Shown: piece after piece, positions 26,940-43,157 of the stretch
Layout: each line of letters opens with the position of its first letter
Position numbering within the stretch: the first letter of the stretch is position 1
Assembly: GCA_963718065.1 (NCBI GenBank)
Contig: CAVQYE010000015.1
Span: 1 to 64,000, forward strand
Direction: 5' to 3'
Length of the DNA: 64,000 nucleotides
DNA from: CAVPGP01 sp963718065
GTDB taxonomy: Bacteria > Actinomycetota > Thermoleophilia > Gaiellales > Gaiellaceae
Notes under the pieces: generated by a model
What the model saw: the letters and a program-made list of their open reading frames with translations, nothing else
Databases searched by the model: none
Told to the model about the DNA's origin: nothing
Translations under genes and position numbers: made by a program

Positions 26940-28730
26940 GTGAGCCGCACTCTGGCCCTCCCGCCGCGCATGCTCGCGGTCGTCGTCCCGGCGTTCATTG
27001 CCGGGGCGGTGATCTACGTCGCCGCGGTCTACAGCTTCTTCACCTCGAACCCGTCGACCCAGACGGTGATCGCGATGGTCCTGCTGCTGGCGGCCACGAC
27101 GATCGCCGAGCGCTATCCGGTGCCCGTCGAGGGCGTCGACGCGAGCGGCGTCTCGCTCGGCTTCGTCTTCGGCGTCGCCGCGATCGCCCTCTTCGGCTGG
27201 GACGTCGGCGTGCTCGTCTTCGCCACGCCCCAGGCCGTGATCCAGCTCTGGGAGCGCCGGCCCGGGATCCGGATCGCCTTCAACGCCAGCGTCTTCGCGA
27301 TCGCAGCGGCCGCCGGCGGCGCCCTTGTCGCGCCGATCGACGGCGACAGCGCCGGCGGGATCCTCCTTCGCGTGCTCGTCGCCGCGTTCGTCCAGTACTG
27401 GGTGAACATGCTGCTCGTCACCTGGGTGATCGCCGCCAACGCCCGCCGGCCGTACCTGCCGCTGATTCGCTCGAACGTCGCCTGGACGATCGTGCCCTTC
27501 ACGCTGATGGCGTCCGCCTCGCTGATGCTGGCCGTCCTCTGGCAGCGGACGCCGTGGCTCTCTGCCGCGCTCGTCGGGCCGCTGATCGCGATCGCGCTCT
27601 ACCAGCGGTCGACGCACAAGGTGCTGCGGGCGATGCGGCTCGCCCTGACCGATCCGCTCACCGGGCTCGGCAACCACCGGCACTTCCACGACCGCCTCGC
27701 CCTCGAGCTGCAGGCGGCCACGGACAACGACGAGCCCCTGACGCTCTGCTTCGTGGACATCGACGACTTCAAGAGGATCAACGACAGCTTCGGGCACCCC
27801 ACAGGCGATCGCGTCCTCTCGCAGGTCGCGACGCGCCTGCGCCAGGACGGCGAGGCGTTCAGGCTCGGCGGCGATGAGTTCGCGATCGTCTTCGCCGGAC
27901 GCGACGAGCGCGAGGCCGTCGACGCGGCAGGCGCGATCGTCTCGCGGATGGCGGCGCTGGAGATCGAGCACGTCGGCTCGATCACGATCAGCGCCGGCCT
28001 CGCCACCTTCCCGTTCCACGCCACCGAGCTCCACGAGCTGATCCGCCTGACGGACAGTGCCCTCTACTGGGCGAAGGAGCACGGCAAGAATCGCGTCCAC
28101 GTCTCGCGCGCGGACGTGATCGAGCTCGCGGAGCTGAAGCGCCTCGCCGGCGGGTCGGATCGCGCCGCCCGGTTCCGGGCCGCCTCGAGCCTCGCCCGCG
28201 CCGTCGACGCCCGTGACGTCTACACCGGGAGCCATTCGTCGCGGGTCGCCGATCTCTCCGCGAAGATCGCCGAGCGCATGAGGCTGCCGGGCGAGGACAT
28301 CGAGCTGACGCGCCTCGCCGGCTCGCTACACGATCTCGGCAAGCTCGCCATCCCGGAGGAGATTCTCCGCAAGCCGGGCCCGCTGACCGACGCGGAGCGG
28401 CTCGTGCTCGAGCGTCATCCGCAGATCGGCTACCGGATGCTCGAGAGCCTCGGCGTCGACCCCGTCGCCAACTGGGTGCTGCACCACCATGAGCGCTGGG
28501 ACGGCACGGGCTACCCCGAGGGCCTGCCGGGCGAGCGGATCCCGCTCGGCGCCCGGATCATCTTCGTCGCCGACGCGTACGACGCGATGACGTCGGACCG
28601 CGTGTACCGCAGCCGGCTGAGCGACGAGGAGGCACTCGAGGAGCTCGAGCGCTGCGCCGGCTCCCAGTTCGACCCGACGGTGGTCGAGGCGTTCGCAGTC
28701 GAGCTCGGCCTGACGGCCGTCGCGTCCTGA
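26940..28730 (+). CDS. Membrane GGDEF / HD-GYP protein
   Basis: A 596-residue cyclic-di-GMP signalling protein. The N-terminal third has about seven membrane helices forming a MASE-like sensor. A diguanylate cyclase domain follows with an intact RLGGDEFAIVF signature at about 312-322 and VDIDDFKRINDSFGH. An HD-GYP phosphodiesterase domain comes last, with LHDLGKLAIP, HHHERWDGTGYPEGLPGE and DAYDAMTSDR. Both synthesis and breakdown of c-di-GMP are thus possible. The GTG start at 26940 places the first helix at the N-terminus. Confidence 0.93.
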   Translation: MSRTLALPPRMLAVVVPAFIAGAVIYVAAVYSFFTSNPSTQTVIAMVLLLAATTIAERYPVPVEGVDASGVSLGFVFGVAAIALFGWDVGVLVFATPQAVIQLWERRPGIRIAFNASVFAIAAAAGGALVAPIDGDSAGGILLRVLVAAFVQYWVNMLLVTWVIAANARRPYLPLIRSNVAWTIVPFTLMASASLMLAVLWQRTPWLSAALVGPLIAIALYQRSTHKVLRAMRLALTDPLTGLGNHRHFHDRLALELQAATDNDEPLTLCFVDIDDFKRINDSFGHPTGDRVLSQVATRLRQDGEAFRLGGDEFAIVFAGRDEREAVDAAGAIVSRMAALEIEHVGSITISAGLATFPFHATELHELIRLTDSALYWAKEHGKNRVHVSRADVIELAELKRLAGGSDRAARFRAASSLARAVDARDVYTGSHSSRVADLSAKIAERMRLPGEDIELTRLAGSLHDLGKLAIPEEILRKPGPLTDAERLVLERHPQIGYRMLESLGVDPVANWVLHHHERWDGTGYPEGLPGERIPLGARIIFVADAYDAMTSDRVYRSRLSDEEALEELERCAGSQFDPTVVEAFAVELGLTAVAS

Positions 28731-28822
28731 ACCGTCCCGTCGGAGCTTCCCAGTGGCGGAGCGACCCGGTTCGCGCCGATACTGAGAGCCTGCCGGTCGA
28801 GCGCCCCAACCTTCAGGACCTC

Positions 28823-29245
28823 TTGACCACGACCTGTGCGGAGCTCGTGACGCAGCTCGGCGGCACCGGTTGCATCGTCTCGCGCGTGATCGGAGACGTC
28901 CTCGTCCAGATCGCCGAGTCGGCGCCCGACGGCCGGACCTTCCAGCTCGGGCGCGGCTTCCTCGTCTCGCAGTTCCCGGAAACGCAGCGGGTGCTCGTGA
29001 GCGGTGAGCCGCGCGCCGTGTCGACGCTCGACGAGGTGCCCGATCCGGCGGAGCTCGACGTCCTCCAGGAACTCGGCGTCGGCTCGGTGCTGATGCTCGC
29101 GCTTCGCGTCGACGAGGGCCCGTGGGGGCTCGTCGAGATCTATCGCAACGAGCCGCCGGAGTTCGACCCCAGCGAGATCGAGCGCGCTCAGCAGATCGTG
29201 GCCGTGGCGGAGCGCCGCTTGCCGGAGGTCGCTACTCGACCGTGA
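28823..29245 (+). CDS. GAF-domain protein
   Basis: A 140-residue stand-alone GAF-like domain (TCAELVTQLGGTGCIVSRV, then SVLMLALRVDEGPWGLVEIYR, then the C-terminal helix ERAQQIVAVAERRL). It likely binds a small ligand and may work with the preceding c-di-GMP gene, 92 bp upstream. The TTG at 28823 is the best start I can find; the frame remains open further upstream without a conventional start codon. Confidence 0.7.
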   Translation: MTTTCAELVTQLGGTGCIVSRVIGDVLVQIAESAPDGRTFQLGRGFLVSQFPETQRVLVSGEPRAVSTLDEVPDPAELDVLQELGVGSVLMLALRVDEGPWGLVEIYRNEPPEFDPSEIERAQQIVAVAERRLPEVATRP

Positions 29246-29340
29246 ACGTGCCCTTCATGCCGCTGGAGGCATGAGGGTCGCACTGGTACGTCGGTGCCGG
29301 CCTTGACGGTCTCGGCGTTCTTGCCGCCCTGCGAGACCAT
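29232..29340 (-). pseudogene. Cupredoxin remnant (C-terminal copper loop)
   Basis: On the minus strand a short piece reads VSQGGKNAETVKAG, then, after a one-base shift, TYQCDPHASSGMKGTFTVE and a stop at 29232. The Cys, His and Met spacing is the type 1 copper-binding loop of plastocyanin/azurin-like proteins. No N-terminal part or start is found upstream, where the sequence becomes unrelated. It overlaps the end of the GAF gene. I read it as a decayed or truncated cupredoxin. Confidence 0.6.
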
Positions 29341-29432
29341 CGGATTGAGAAGATTTCGGTTCGTGCGAATCCCTCGATCGATACCCCTCGACGGGGGACG
29401 CGCCGGTACGGGGCGCCGAACACGATTGAGCA

Positions 29433-30335
29433 ATGCGGCTTGCGGCCCTCCTTGTTCTGACGACGTCCATCGTTACCGGGCTCTGCCTGGCCGGGACTGC
29501 ATTCGCCGAAGGTGGCAAGTCGCGCGACCTGTCCGGCCGGGTCTCGGCGCTCTCGACGTCGTCGATCTCGGTCAAGGACGGCAAGCGCACGCTGACCTGC
29601 GCGATCGGCGAGCGCAGCCCGAGCGTTTCCGGCCTGGCGGTCGGCGACCGCGCACAGATCCTTTGCCGCCGCGTCCGTGACGGCTGGCTGCTCGTCAAGG
29701 CCCGCGAGCTGAAGCCCCTGCCGGCGAAGGCCGCCGGCGAGATCACGGCTCTCACAGATTCCTCGCTCACCGTGGGCGACCTCACCTGCTCCGTGCCGGA
29801 TCGCCTGGCCGAGAAGGTCGGGAACCTCAGCGTGGGCGACAAGGTCGGCATCCTCTGCCTGCGCGGCGTCCTTCAGGCCGTCGAGCGCAAGGGTGGCGAC
29901 GACGGGGGCGACGACAAGGAGCCGGGGCCGAGCGTCGTCACGCTCACCGGCGTCGTCAGCGCTGCCTCGGCGAGCTCGCTCTCCGTGCACGGCGAGCGCG
30001 ACCTGACCTGCTCCGTGCCCGCTGCGGCCGCAGACAAGGTTTCCGGCCTGCACGTCGGCGACAAGATCAAGATCGCCTGCGCCAACGGCGTCCTCACCGG
30101 CTTCGCCCGGCCCGAGGCGCCCAAGCCGCCGTCAACCGAGCCGAGTCACAGCACGAGCGGCGCCGGTGTGCTCACGAGCATCCGCGGCGACGGCCTGACG
30201 ATTCACAACGAGGAGCACGGCGACCTGTCGTGCAGCACCACCGATGCCTCGCCCAGGCTTGGCGACTACCACGTCGGCGATCACGTCAAGGTCAACTGCG
30301 CGGACGGCGTCCTCGTTGCCATCGCACGCTTCTAG
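29433..30335 (+). CDS. Secreted protein with four small beta repeats
   Basis: A 300-residue exported protein. After a signal peptide (MRLAALLVLTTSIVTGLCLAGTAFA) it contains four copies of a module of about 55 residues with the pattern xVSAxSxSSLxVxxxxxxLTCxVP...VxxLxVGDKVxIxCxxGVL. Each carries conserved LTC and I/VxC cysteines and ends with GVLxA/F. The modules resemble DUF5666-type OB/beta domains. A linker rich in Asp/Gly and another rich in Pro/Ser separate them. The function is unknown. Confidence 0.75.
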   Translation: MRLAALLVLTTSIVTGLCLAGTAFAEGGKSRDLSGRVSALSTSSISVKDGKRTLTCAIGERSPSVSGLAVGDRAQILCRRVRDGWLLVKARELKPLPAKAAGEITALTDSSLTVGDLTCSVPDRLAEKVGNLSVGDKVGILCLRGVLQAVERKGGDDGGDDKEPGPSVVTLTGVVSAASASSLSVHGERDLTCSVPAAAADKVSGLHVGDKIKIACANGVLTGFARPEAPKPPSTEPSHSTSGAGVLTSIRGDGLTIHNEEHGDLSCSTTDASPRLGDYHVGDHVKVNCADGVLVAIARF

Positions 30336-30359
30336 CTCGCACGCTTCTAGCTCGCCCGC

Positions 30360-31952
30360 TTACAGCGGAATGTTGCCGTGCTTGCGCGGCGGCCGGCGCT
30401 CTCTCTTGGTGATCGACGTCTTCAGCGCGTCGATCAAGACGGGCCTCGTTCGCCTCGGCTCGATCACCTCGTCGATGTAACCCCGCTCGGCCGCGGTGTA
30501 CGGGTTCGCGAAGCGCTCCTTGTAGTCCGCGATCAGCTCGGCGCGCCTCGCATCGGGATCGTCCGACTCCGCGAGCTCGCCCCGGAAGACGATGTTCACC
30601 GCGCCCTCGGGTCCCATCACCGCGACCTCCGCGGTCGGCCACGCGAAGTTGAAGTCGGCGCGGATGTGCTTCGAGCTCATGACGTCGTAGGCGCCGCCGT
30701 ACGCCTTGCGCGTGATCACCGCGAGCTTCGGCACCGTCGCCTCCGCATAGGCGTAGAGCAGCTTGGCGCCGTGCCGGATGATCCCGCCCCACTCCTGCGA
30801 CGTCCCCGGCAGGAACCCCGGGACGTCGACGAACGTGACAAGCGGGATGTTGAACGCGTCGCAGGTGCGCACGAACCGGGCCGCCTTGACCGAAGAGTCG
30901 ATGTCGAGCACGCCGGCAAGCGCCTTCGGCTGGTTGCCGACGATGCCGACCGGCCAGCCGCCGAGCCGCGCAAAGCCGCAGACGATGTTCTCGGCGAACT
31001 GCGGCTGGATCGCCAGGAAGTGGCCGTCGTCGACGACCCGCTCGATCACCTGCGCGATGTCGTAGGGCTTCGTCGCCTCGTCCGGGACGATCTCGTCCAG
31101 CTCAGGTGACTCCCGGTCGGAGGGGTCCGACGACTCGGCGTAGGGCGGCGGCTCGACGTTGTTCTGGGGGAGGAACGAGAGCAGATAGCGGGCGTCGTCG
31201 AGCGCGGCCTGCTCGTCGCGCGCGGTGAGGTGCGCGATGCCCGACTTCGACGCGTGCGTCGCTGCGCCGCCGAGCGCCTCGAAGTCCACCTCCTCGCCGG
31301 TCACCGTCTTCACGACGTCGGGGCCGGTGATGAACATGTACGAGCTGCCCTCGACCATGAGGATGAAGTCGGTCATCGCGGGCGAGTACACCGCGCCGCC
31401 TGCACACGGGCCCATGATCAGGCTGATCTGCGGGATCACGCCCGAGGCCTGGACATTGCGCCAGAAGATCTCCGCGTAGCCGGCGAGCGAGACGACGCCT
31501 TCCTGGATCCGCGCGCCGCCGGAGTCGTTGATCCCGATCAGCGGACAGCCGTACTTGACGGCCATGTCCATCACCTTGCAGATCTTCTCGGCGAAGACTT
31601 CGGAGAGCGAGCCGCCGAAGACGGTGAAGTCCTGCGAGAAGACGAAGACCTTGCGGCCGAAGATCGTCCCGTAGCCGGTGACGACGGCATCCCCGTACGG
31701 GCGGCGGTCGAGCATCCCGAAGTTCGACTCGCGGTGGCGGACGTAGCGGTCGAGCTCGACGAACGAGCCCGGATCGAGCAGACGCTCGACGCGCTCGCGG
31801 GCGAGCAGCTTGCCCGCCTCACGGTGCTTGGCGATCGACTTCTCGGAGCCGGCGTGCTCGGCCTGGTCGCGAAGCTCCTCGAGCCACTCGAGCTTCTCGC
31901 GGGTCGTCTCGTGGACCGGCTTGTCGTGATCTTTGTCGGGCGCCTTCGCCAT
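30360..31952 (-). CDS. Acyl-CoA (propionyl-CoA) carboxylase beta chain
   Basis: Carboxyltransferase subunit of 530 residues, transferring CO2 from carboxybiotin to acetyl- or propionyl-CoA. It has the two crotonase-fold halves. The N-terminal half includes GDAVVTGYGTIFGR, GINDSGGARIQEGV and MGPCAGGAVYSPAMTDF; the C-terminal half includes LVTFVDVPGFLPGTSQEWGGIIRHGAKLLYA and RKAYGGAYDVMSSKH. The C-terminus VLIDALKTSITKRERRPPRKHGNIPL is typical of AccD5/PccB. The start is ATG at 31952. The presumed alpha chain lies at 22813-24582. Confidence 0.95.
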   Translation of the reverse strand: MAKAPDKDHDKPVHETTREKLEWLEELRDQAEHAGSEKSIAKHREAGKLLARERVERLLDPGSFVELDRYVRHRESNFGMLDRRPYGDAVVTGYGTIFGRKVFVFSQDFTVFGGSLSEVFAEKICKVMDMAVKYGCPLIGINDSGGARIQEGVVSLAGYAEIFWRNVQASGVIPQISLIMGPCAGGAVYSPAMTDFILMVEGSSYMFITGPDVVKTVTGEEVDFEALGGAATHASKSGIAHLTARDEQAALDDARYLLSFLPQNNVEPPPYAESSDPSDRESPELDEIVPDEATKPYDIAQVIERVVDDGHFLAIQPQFAENIVCGFARLGGWPVGIVGNQPKALAGVLDIDSSVKAARFVRTCDAFNIPLVTFVDVPGFLPGTSQEWGGIIRHGAKLLYAYAEATVPKLAVITRKAYGGAYDVMSSKHIRADFNFAWPTAEVAVMGPEGAVNIVFRGELAESDDPDARRAELIADYKERFANPYTAAERGYIDEVIEPRRTRPVLIDALKTSITKRERRPPRKHGNIPL

Positions 31953-32008
31953 CGCGGCGGAGCCTACCGCGCCCGCTCGGGACCAGTCCTCCGCGGTAGG
32001 CTCGCCGC

Positions 32009-32976
32009 ATGGACGCGATCGACCGCTCGACCGTCTGGCCGTACGACGAGCACGGCGAGCCGGGGCCGTACACCTACCAGCGGGACGCCCACCCGACCGG
32101 CGTCGCCGCCGAGCAGGCGCTCGGCGAGCTCGAGGGCGGCAAGGCGCTCCTCTTCCCCTCGGGCACCGGCGCCGCCACGACCCTCGTCCTGACCGTCTGC
32201 TCGCCCGGCGACACGATCGCCCTCGCCGCCGGGTGCTACTACGGCACCGGCGTCCTCTTCAAGACACTCGAGCGCTGGGGCCTCTCGCTACGTCGAGTTC
32301 GACCAGACCGGCCCGCCGCCGGACGGCGTCCAGCTCGTGTGGCTCGAGGCACCGTCCAACCCGATGCTGACGATGCCCGACTTCGAGGCCGCGGCGGCGC
32401 ACCCGGCGCCCGTCGTCGTCGACGCCACCGCTGCGACGCCGATCCATCTCCGCCCGCTCGAACGCGGGGCCGACTACGTCGTCCACAGCGCGACGAAGTT
32501 CCTCGGCGGCCACCACGACGTGCTGCTCGGAGTCGTCGCCTCGCGCGACGAAGACGGCGATGCAGCGGCTCTGGCTGGTCCGCAAGAACCTCGGCATCGT
32601 CGCCGCACCCGACCCGGCGTGGCTCCTGCTGCGCGGGCTGAAGACGCTCCGGCTGAGGGTCGAGCGCCAGACCGAGAGCGCGGCGCTGATCGCGTCGCGC
32701 CTGCGCGAGCATCCGGCGGTGCTCGTCGTCCGCTACCCCGGCTTCGGCGGCCTGCTCTCCTTCGACGTCGCAGACGGCGCGGCGGCGAGGCGCGTCGAGA
32801 CGTCGACGACGCTGATCCGGAACGCGACGAGCCTCGGCGGCGTCGACTCCTCGCTCGAGACGCGCCACCGCTGGGAAGGCGACCGCGTGCCCGAGGGCCT
32901 GCTCCGCCTCTCGGTCGGGATCGAGGACGCGGAGGCGATCTGGGCCGATCTCGCGGCAGCGCTCGCGAGGATCTAG
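32009..32976 (+). CDS. Cys/Met-metabolism PLP enzyme, two frameshifts
   Basis: A cystathionine-gamma-synthase/lyase family enzyme of about 322 residues. Visible segments are YTYQRDAHPTGVAAEQALGELEGG (substrate/PLP contacts), FPSGTGAATTLVL, WLEAPSNPMLTMPDF, VVVDATAATP and the Schiff-base Lys in HSATKFLGGHHD. The C-terminus has the substrate Arg segment SVGIEDAEAIW. Frame changes occur near 32285 and 32555. It is shorter than the usual 380-400 residues by an N-terminal part, as in some actinobacterial homologues. The reaction (synthase or lyase) is unresolved. Confidence 0.82.
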
Positions 32977-33179
32977 GTTACAAAGCAAGAAAAGGCAAAA
33001 AAGATGGTCAGGAGCGGGGGTTATCTCGTTTCTCACAGCGCCTGCGCGGGCATACGCCCGCCGGAAGACCGAGGGAAAGGAAACCTGAAACCCCGTCATC
33101 ACACCTTGCGTGGCATGCGTAGCTCTCGGAGCGTCCCTCGGCGCCCGTGCAGACCGCACCAACTCAGAAGGAGAACCTA

Positions 33180-39060
<5,881 letters not shown>

Positions 39061-39076
<16 letters not shown>

Positions 39077-39969
39077 GCAACCAGGACGAAAGGCCTTCGC
39101 CGCCGGTCCCGCTGGGAGCGGGCGAAGGCCCCGGCGCCGAGCCGCGCCCGGAGCTGGAGGCGCTCGAGCTGCACCTGCTGCTCGAGGCGATCTACCGCCA
39201 CTACGGCTTCGACTTCCGGGAGTACGCCCGCGCGTCGCTGAAGCGACGGGTCTGGCGGCGCATCTACGCCGAGGGCCTGACGACCGTCTCCGGGCTGATC
39301 GAGCGCGTGCTGCACGACCCCAAGGTGATGGAGCGCCTGCTGCTCGACCTGTCGATCAACGTGACCGCCATGTTCCGGGACCCGAGCTTCTATCTCACGT
39401 TCCGCAAGCAGGTCGTGCCGCTCCTGAGGACATAGCCCTTCACCCGCATCTGGGTCGCCGGCTGCTCGACCGGCGAGGAGGTCTATTCACTCGCGATCCT
39501 GCTCGACGAGGAAGGGCTCTACGACAGGACGCGCATCTACGCGACCGACATCAACGCGGTGGTGCTCGACCAGGCGAAGGCGGGCGTCTTCCCGATCGAC
39601 AAGATGCAGGAGTACACGCAGAACTACATCAAGGCCGGCGGAGCCCGGGCCTTCTCCGAGTACTACGTCGCCGAAGTACGAGGGCGCGATGTTCGACACG
39701 CTCGCTGATGCGACAACGTCGTCTTCGCGCAGCACAACCTCGTCACCGACCGCTCCTTCAACGAGTTCAACGTGATTCTCTGCCGCAACGTCATGATCTA
39801 CTTCGACCGCACGCTGCAGGATCACGTCCACGAGCTTTTCCACGACAGCCTCGACACGTTCGGCGTGCTCGCTCTCGGCCACAAGGAGTCGATCCGCGTT
39901 CACGCCCGCACGAGATCGGTACGAGGCGCTGGACGCCGAGCGAGCGCATCTACCGGAAGTGTGACATGA
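39061..39969 (+). CDS. cheR: CheR-type protein methyltransferase, broken by a stop and frameshifts
   Basis: A chemotaxis-type glutamate methyltransferase. The N-terminal helical domain (LLEAIYRHYGFDFREYARASLKRRV) and the SAM-binding segment RIWVAGCSTGEEVYSLAILLDE are clear, then IYATDIN, and the C-terminal NVILCRNVMIYFD. An in-frame TAG at 39433-39435 interrupts LLRT*PFTRIW where Tyr (TAC/TAT) is expected, and shifts occur near 39675 and 39920. Because the surrounding residues are perfectly conserved, I suspect a sequence error. The TTG at 39061 overlaps the end of the HAMP kinase. CheB follows immediately, giving a CheR-CheB pair without a recognisable MCP in the window. Confidence 0.78.
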
Positions 39970-40558
39970 CGAAGGAGCTGATCGTGATCGGCACGTCCTG
40001 GGGAGGCCTCGCGGCGCTGCAGTCGCTGCTCGCCGGCCTGCCCGGACGATCTCGCCGCGCCGATCGTCGTCGCGCAGCACCGGAGCCCCGACTCGCTCTC
40101 GCAGGCGATGCATCGAGCCTCGCTCCAGTCACGCACGACGCTGACGGTGTCCGAGGCCGACGACAAGGACGTCGCTCACGCCCGGGCACGTGTACCTCGC
40201 TCCGCCCGACTACCACCTGCTCGTCGAGCCGGGGACGCTCCGCTCTCGGTCGACGAGCGCGTGCAGTACAGCGCGGCCGTCGATCGACGTCCTGTTCGAG
40301 TCGGCGGCCGACGCGTACGGCGAGCGCGCAGTCGGCGTCGTGCTCACCGGGGCGAACGCGGACGGCGCCGAGCGGCCTGGCGCGGATTCAGAGGCGGGGC
40401 GGCGTACGCGATCGTGCAGGACCCCGTCGACGGCGGAGAGCCCCGAGATGCCGAACGCGGCGCTCGCGCGGATCGAGCCGGACTCGGTTGCCCGCCTGGA
40501 GGAGATCGGTCCGTTGCTCGGCCGGCTCTGCGGCACGACGACGGCGGACGCGGCCTGA
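39966..40558 (+). CDS. cheB: CheB-type methylesterase domain protein, frameshifted
   Basis: A stand-alone methylesterase of about 195 residues without the N-terminal receiver domain normal in CheB. The catalytic Ser is in IGTSWGGLAAL, the His in VVAQHRSPDSL and the Asp in LTGANADGA. Also present are GHVYLAPPDYHLLVE and RIQRRGG-type segments. At least four frame changes (about 40045, 40180, 40240-40290, 40375) split it. The ATG at 39966 overlaps the end of cheR. With CheR it probably adjusts a receptor or the HAMP kinase itself by reversible methylation, as inferred from context. Confidence 0.75.
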
Positions 40559-40595
40559 TGGTCGCTGCGACGAGCGGTGGAGCAGGAACCAGCTG

Positions 40596-43013
40596 ATGCC
40601 GAAGCATCCTGCTGGTCGACGACCGCGCCGAGAACCTGCTCGCGCTCGAAGGCGATCCTCGAGCCGCTCGAGCAGGAGCTCGTGACGGCCTCGTCGGGCG
40701 ACGAGGCGCTCAAGCGGCTGCTCGAGGACGACTTCGCGTGCATCCTGCTCGACGTCCAGATGCCGGAGATGGACGGCTTCGAGACCGCGACGCTGATCAA
40801 GCAGCGCGAGCGGACGCGCATGATCCCGATCATCTTCCTGACGGCGATCTCGAAGGACGAGGCGCACGTCTTCCAGGGCTACGACGTCGGCGCCGTCGAC
40901 TACATCTTCAAGCCGTTCGACCCGCAGGTGCTGCGCTCGAAGGTCGGTGTCTTCGTCGAGCTCTGGGAGAAGACCGAGCAGCTGCGCCGGCAGGCGGAGC
41001 TAGCTGCGCGAGCGCGAGGTCGCCGAAGTCCGGCGCGAGAGCGAGGAGCGCTACCGGCAGCTCGCCGACGCGATGCCCCAGATCGTCTGGATGTCAGACA
41101 GCGAAGGTCACGCGACGTACTACAACGAGCGCTGGTTCGAGTACACCGGGATGGAGCCCGGCAAGGCGGACGCCACCGCGTGGACGCTCGTCGTCCACCC
41201 CGACGACCTGCCGCGCGGCGCTCGTGCACCGGCGACGCAGACGCTCGCGAGCGGCGAGACCTTCGAGGTCGAGTACCGCTTCCGCGCGGCCGACGGCAGC
41301 TACCGCTGGCACCTCGGCCGCGCCATGCCGATGCTCGCCGAGGACGGGAGCATCGAGTTCTGGATCGGCACGGCGACGGACATCCACGACCGGCGTCGCA
41401 CCGAGGACATGCAGCGATTCCTGCTCGAGGCCGGCGAGGAGCTCGGCGGATCGCTCGACTTCCGAACGACGCTCGCAGCGGTTGCCCGGCTCGCCGTGCC
41501 GGAGGTGGCCGACTGGTGCGCGGTGCACATCCTCGAGGACGACGGGACGATCCAGGAGCTCGCAGTCGCGCACGCCGACCCCGCGAAGATCGTCTTCGCA
41601 CGCGAGCTGCAGGAGCGCTACCCGGCGGAGGCCGAGGGCCAGTCGGGGCCTGCGGCCGTGATCAGGAGCGGCACCCCGGAGCTCGTCTCGGAGGTCACCG
41701 ACGAGATGCTCGAGGCGGCCGCCCGCGACGAGATTCACCTCGGGCTGATCCGAGAGCTCGGAATCTCGTCCTACCTCTGCGTGCCGCTCGAGGCGCGCGG
41801 ACGGACACGTCGGGGCGATCACGCTCGTCTCGGCGGAGTCGGACCGTCGCTTCGGCGAGCGAGACCTCCTGCTGGCGAAGGAGCTCGCGCGGCGCGCGGG
41901 CACGGCGGTCGACAACGCCCGGCTCTACGACCGCACCGAGCGCCTGGCGCGCGCCGCCCGCGTGCTCGACACGATCGGCGACGGCGTCGCGCTCGTCGAC
42001 CGCGAGGGGGCGATCCGCCTCTTCAACACGGCGGCCCAGGCGATCTTCGGCGTCGAGGAGAGCGCGATTGTCGGCCTGTCGGCCGAGGAGGCATTGCCCG
42101 CGTGGCATGAGCTCGCAGCCACGGGCCCCGCTGACCGACGATCCGTCCGAGAGTCGTGCCGAGAGCGTCCCTGTCGACCTCGACGGAACGGAGCTTTGGC
42201 TCTCCGTCGCCGGCGTCACCTTCGACGAGGGCATCGTCTATGCGTTCCGCGACCTGACGGAGGAGCGCGCAGTCGAGCAGCTCAAGTCCGACTTCGTCGC
42301 GACCGTGTCGCACGAGCTGCGCACGCCGCTCGCCGCGATCTACGGCGCCGCTGTGACGCTGCGCCGGTCCGATCTCGACCTCGAGGATTCGATGCAGCAG
42401 CGCCTGCTGGGCGTCATCGCCGACGAGTCGGACCGGCTCGCGCACGATCGTCAACGACGTCCTGCTCGCGAGTCATCTCGACTCGGGCAAGCTGCACGTT
42501 CACGATCGAGGCCTGCGACGCGCGCGAGCTCGCGGCTGCGAGCGTGATTACGGCGCAGCGCCGCACCTGCCCGGCTCGGTCGACGCTCGAGCTGCACGCT
42601 CCGAACGCGGCTGCCGCGCGTCGCCGCCGACGCCGAGCAGCTGCGACAGGTGCTGACGAACCTGATCGACAACGCGATCAAGTACTCACCCGACGGTGGC
42701 CCGGTGACCGTGCTCGGTCACACGCGACGGCCAGAAGGTGCGCTTCTCCGTCAGCGACGAGGGCCTCGGGATTCCGGCGGCGGAGCGGCGACGGATCTTC
42801 GAGAAGTTCTACCGACTCGACCCGCACATGACGCGCGGCATCGGCGGCACGGGGCTCGGCCTCTACATCTGCCGCGAGCTCGTCCATCGCATCGACGGCC
42901 GGATCTGGGTCGAGACCAACGGCAACGGCACCAGGGGCTCGGTCTTCTGGTCGAGGTCCCGATCGCCTCGCGGGCGAAGGCGACACGCCCGCGCGCCCAC
43001 GGCCGTCGCGTAG
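40596..43013 (+). CDS. Receiver-PAS-GAF-PAS histidine kinase, frameshifted
   Basis: About 800 residues. An N-terminal receiver (ILLVDDRAENLLALEAIL; phospho-Asp in CILLDVQMPEMDGFE) is followed by a PAS domain (YRQLADAMPQIVWMSDSEGHATYYNERWFEYTG), a GAF domain (LAVPEVADWCAVHILED) and a second PAS (VLDTIGDGVALVDREGAIRLFN). HisKA (VATVSHELRTPLAAIYGAAV) and HATPase (NLIDNAIKYSPDGG, GGTGLGLYICREL) complete it. Shifts are seen near 41000, 41810, 42130, 42450, 42500-42640 and 42725, and again close to the C-terminus, so the exact stop is uncertain (43013 in one frame). It is the last gene of the signalling block and lies just before tRNA-Thr. Confidence 0.8.
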
Positions 43014-43050
43014 AAGCGATAACCGCTCCTCCGCGTACCATGTCCGGCGC

Positions 43051-43123
43051 GCCGGAGTAGCTCAGCTGGTAGAGCAACCGCCTTGTAAGCGGTAGGTCGT
43101 GGGTTCGAGTCCCTCCTCCGGCT
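43051..43123 (+). tRNA. tRNA-Thr(TGT)
   Basis: A complete 73-nt cloverleaf: acceptor GCCGGAG/CTCCGGC, D-arm TAGCTCAGCTGGTAGAGC, anticodon loop CTTGTAA within ACCGC/GCGGT, T-arm with GGTTCGAGTCC. CCA is not encoded. It is separate from the large array at 56-61 kb. Confidence 0.95.
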
Positions 43124-43157
43124 CTCGTCCGGAGCCGGAGCGTGGCGGCCGGTGCGG

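Noticed and set aside
32977..33146. Possible riboswitch in the A-rich leader of the HAMP kinase
   Set aside because: Only a GCGGGC/GCCCGC hairpin is visible; no conserved core of a c-di-GMP or other known riboswitch class could be recognised.
43016..43038. GATAACCGCTCC upstream of tRNA-Thr resembling the start of the Y RNA box complement
   Set aside because: Only the first 8-12 bases match, the TCCGGCCCGC half is missing and the orientation relative to the gene differs; probably chance.
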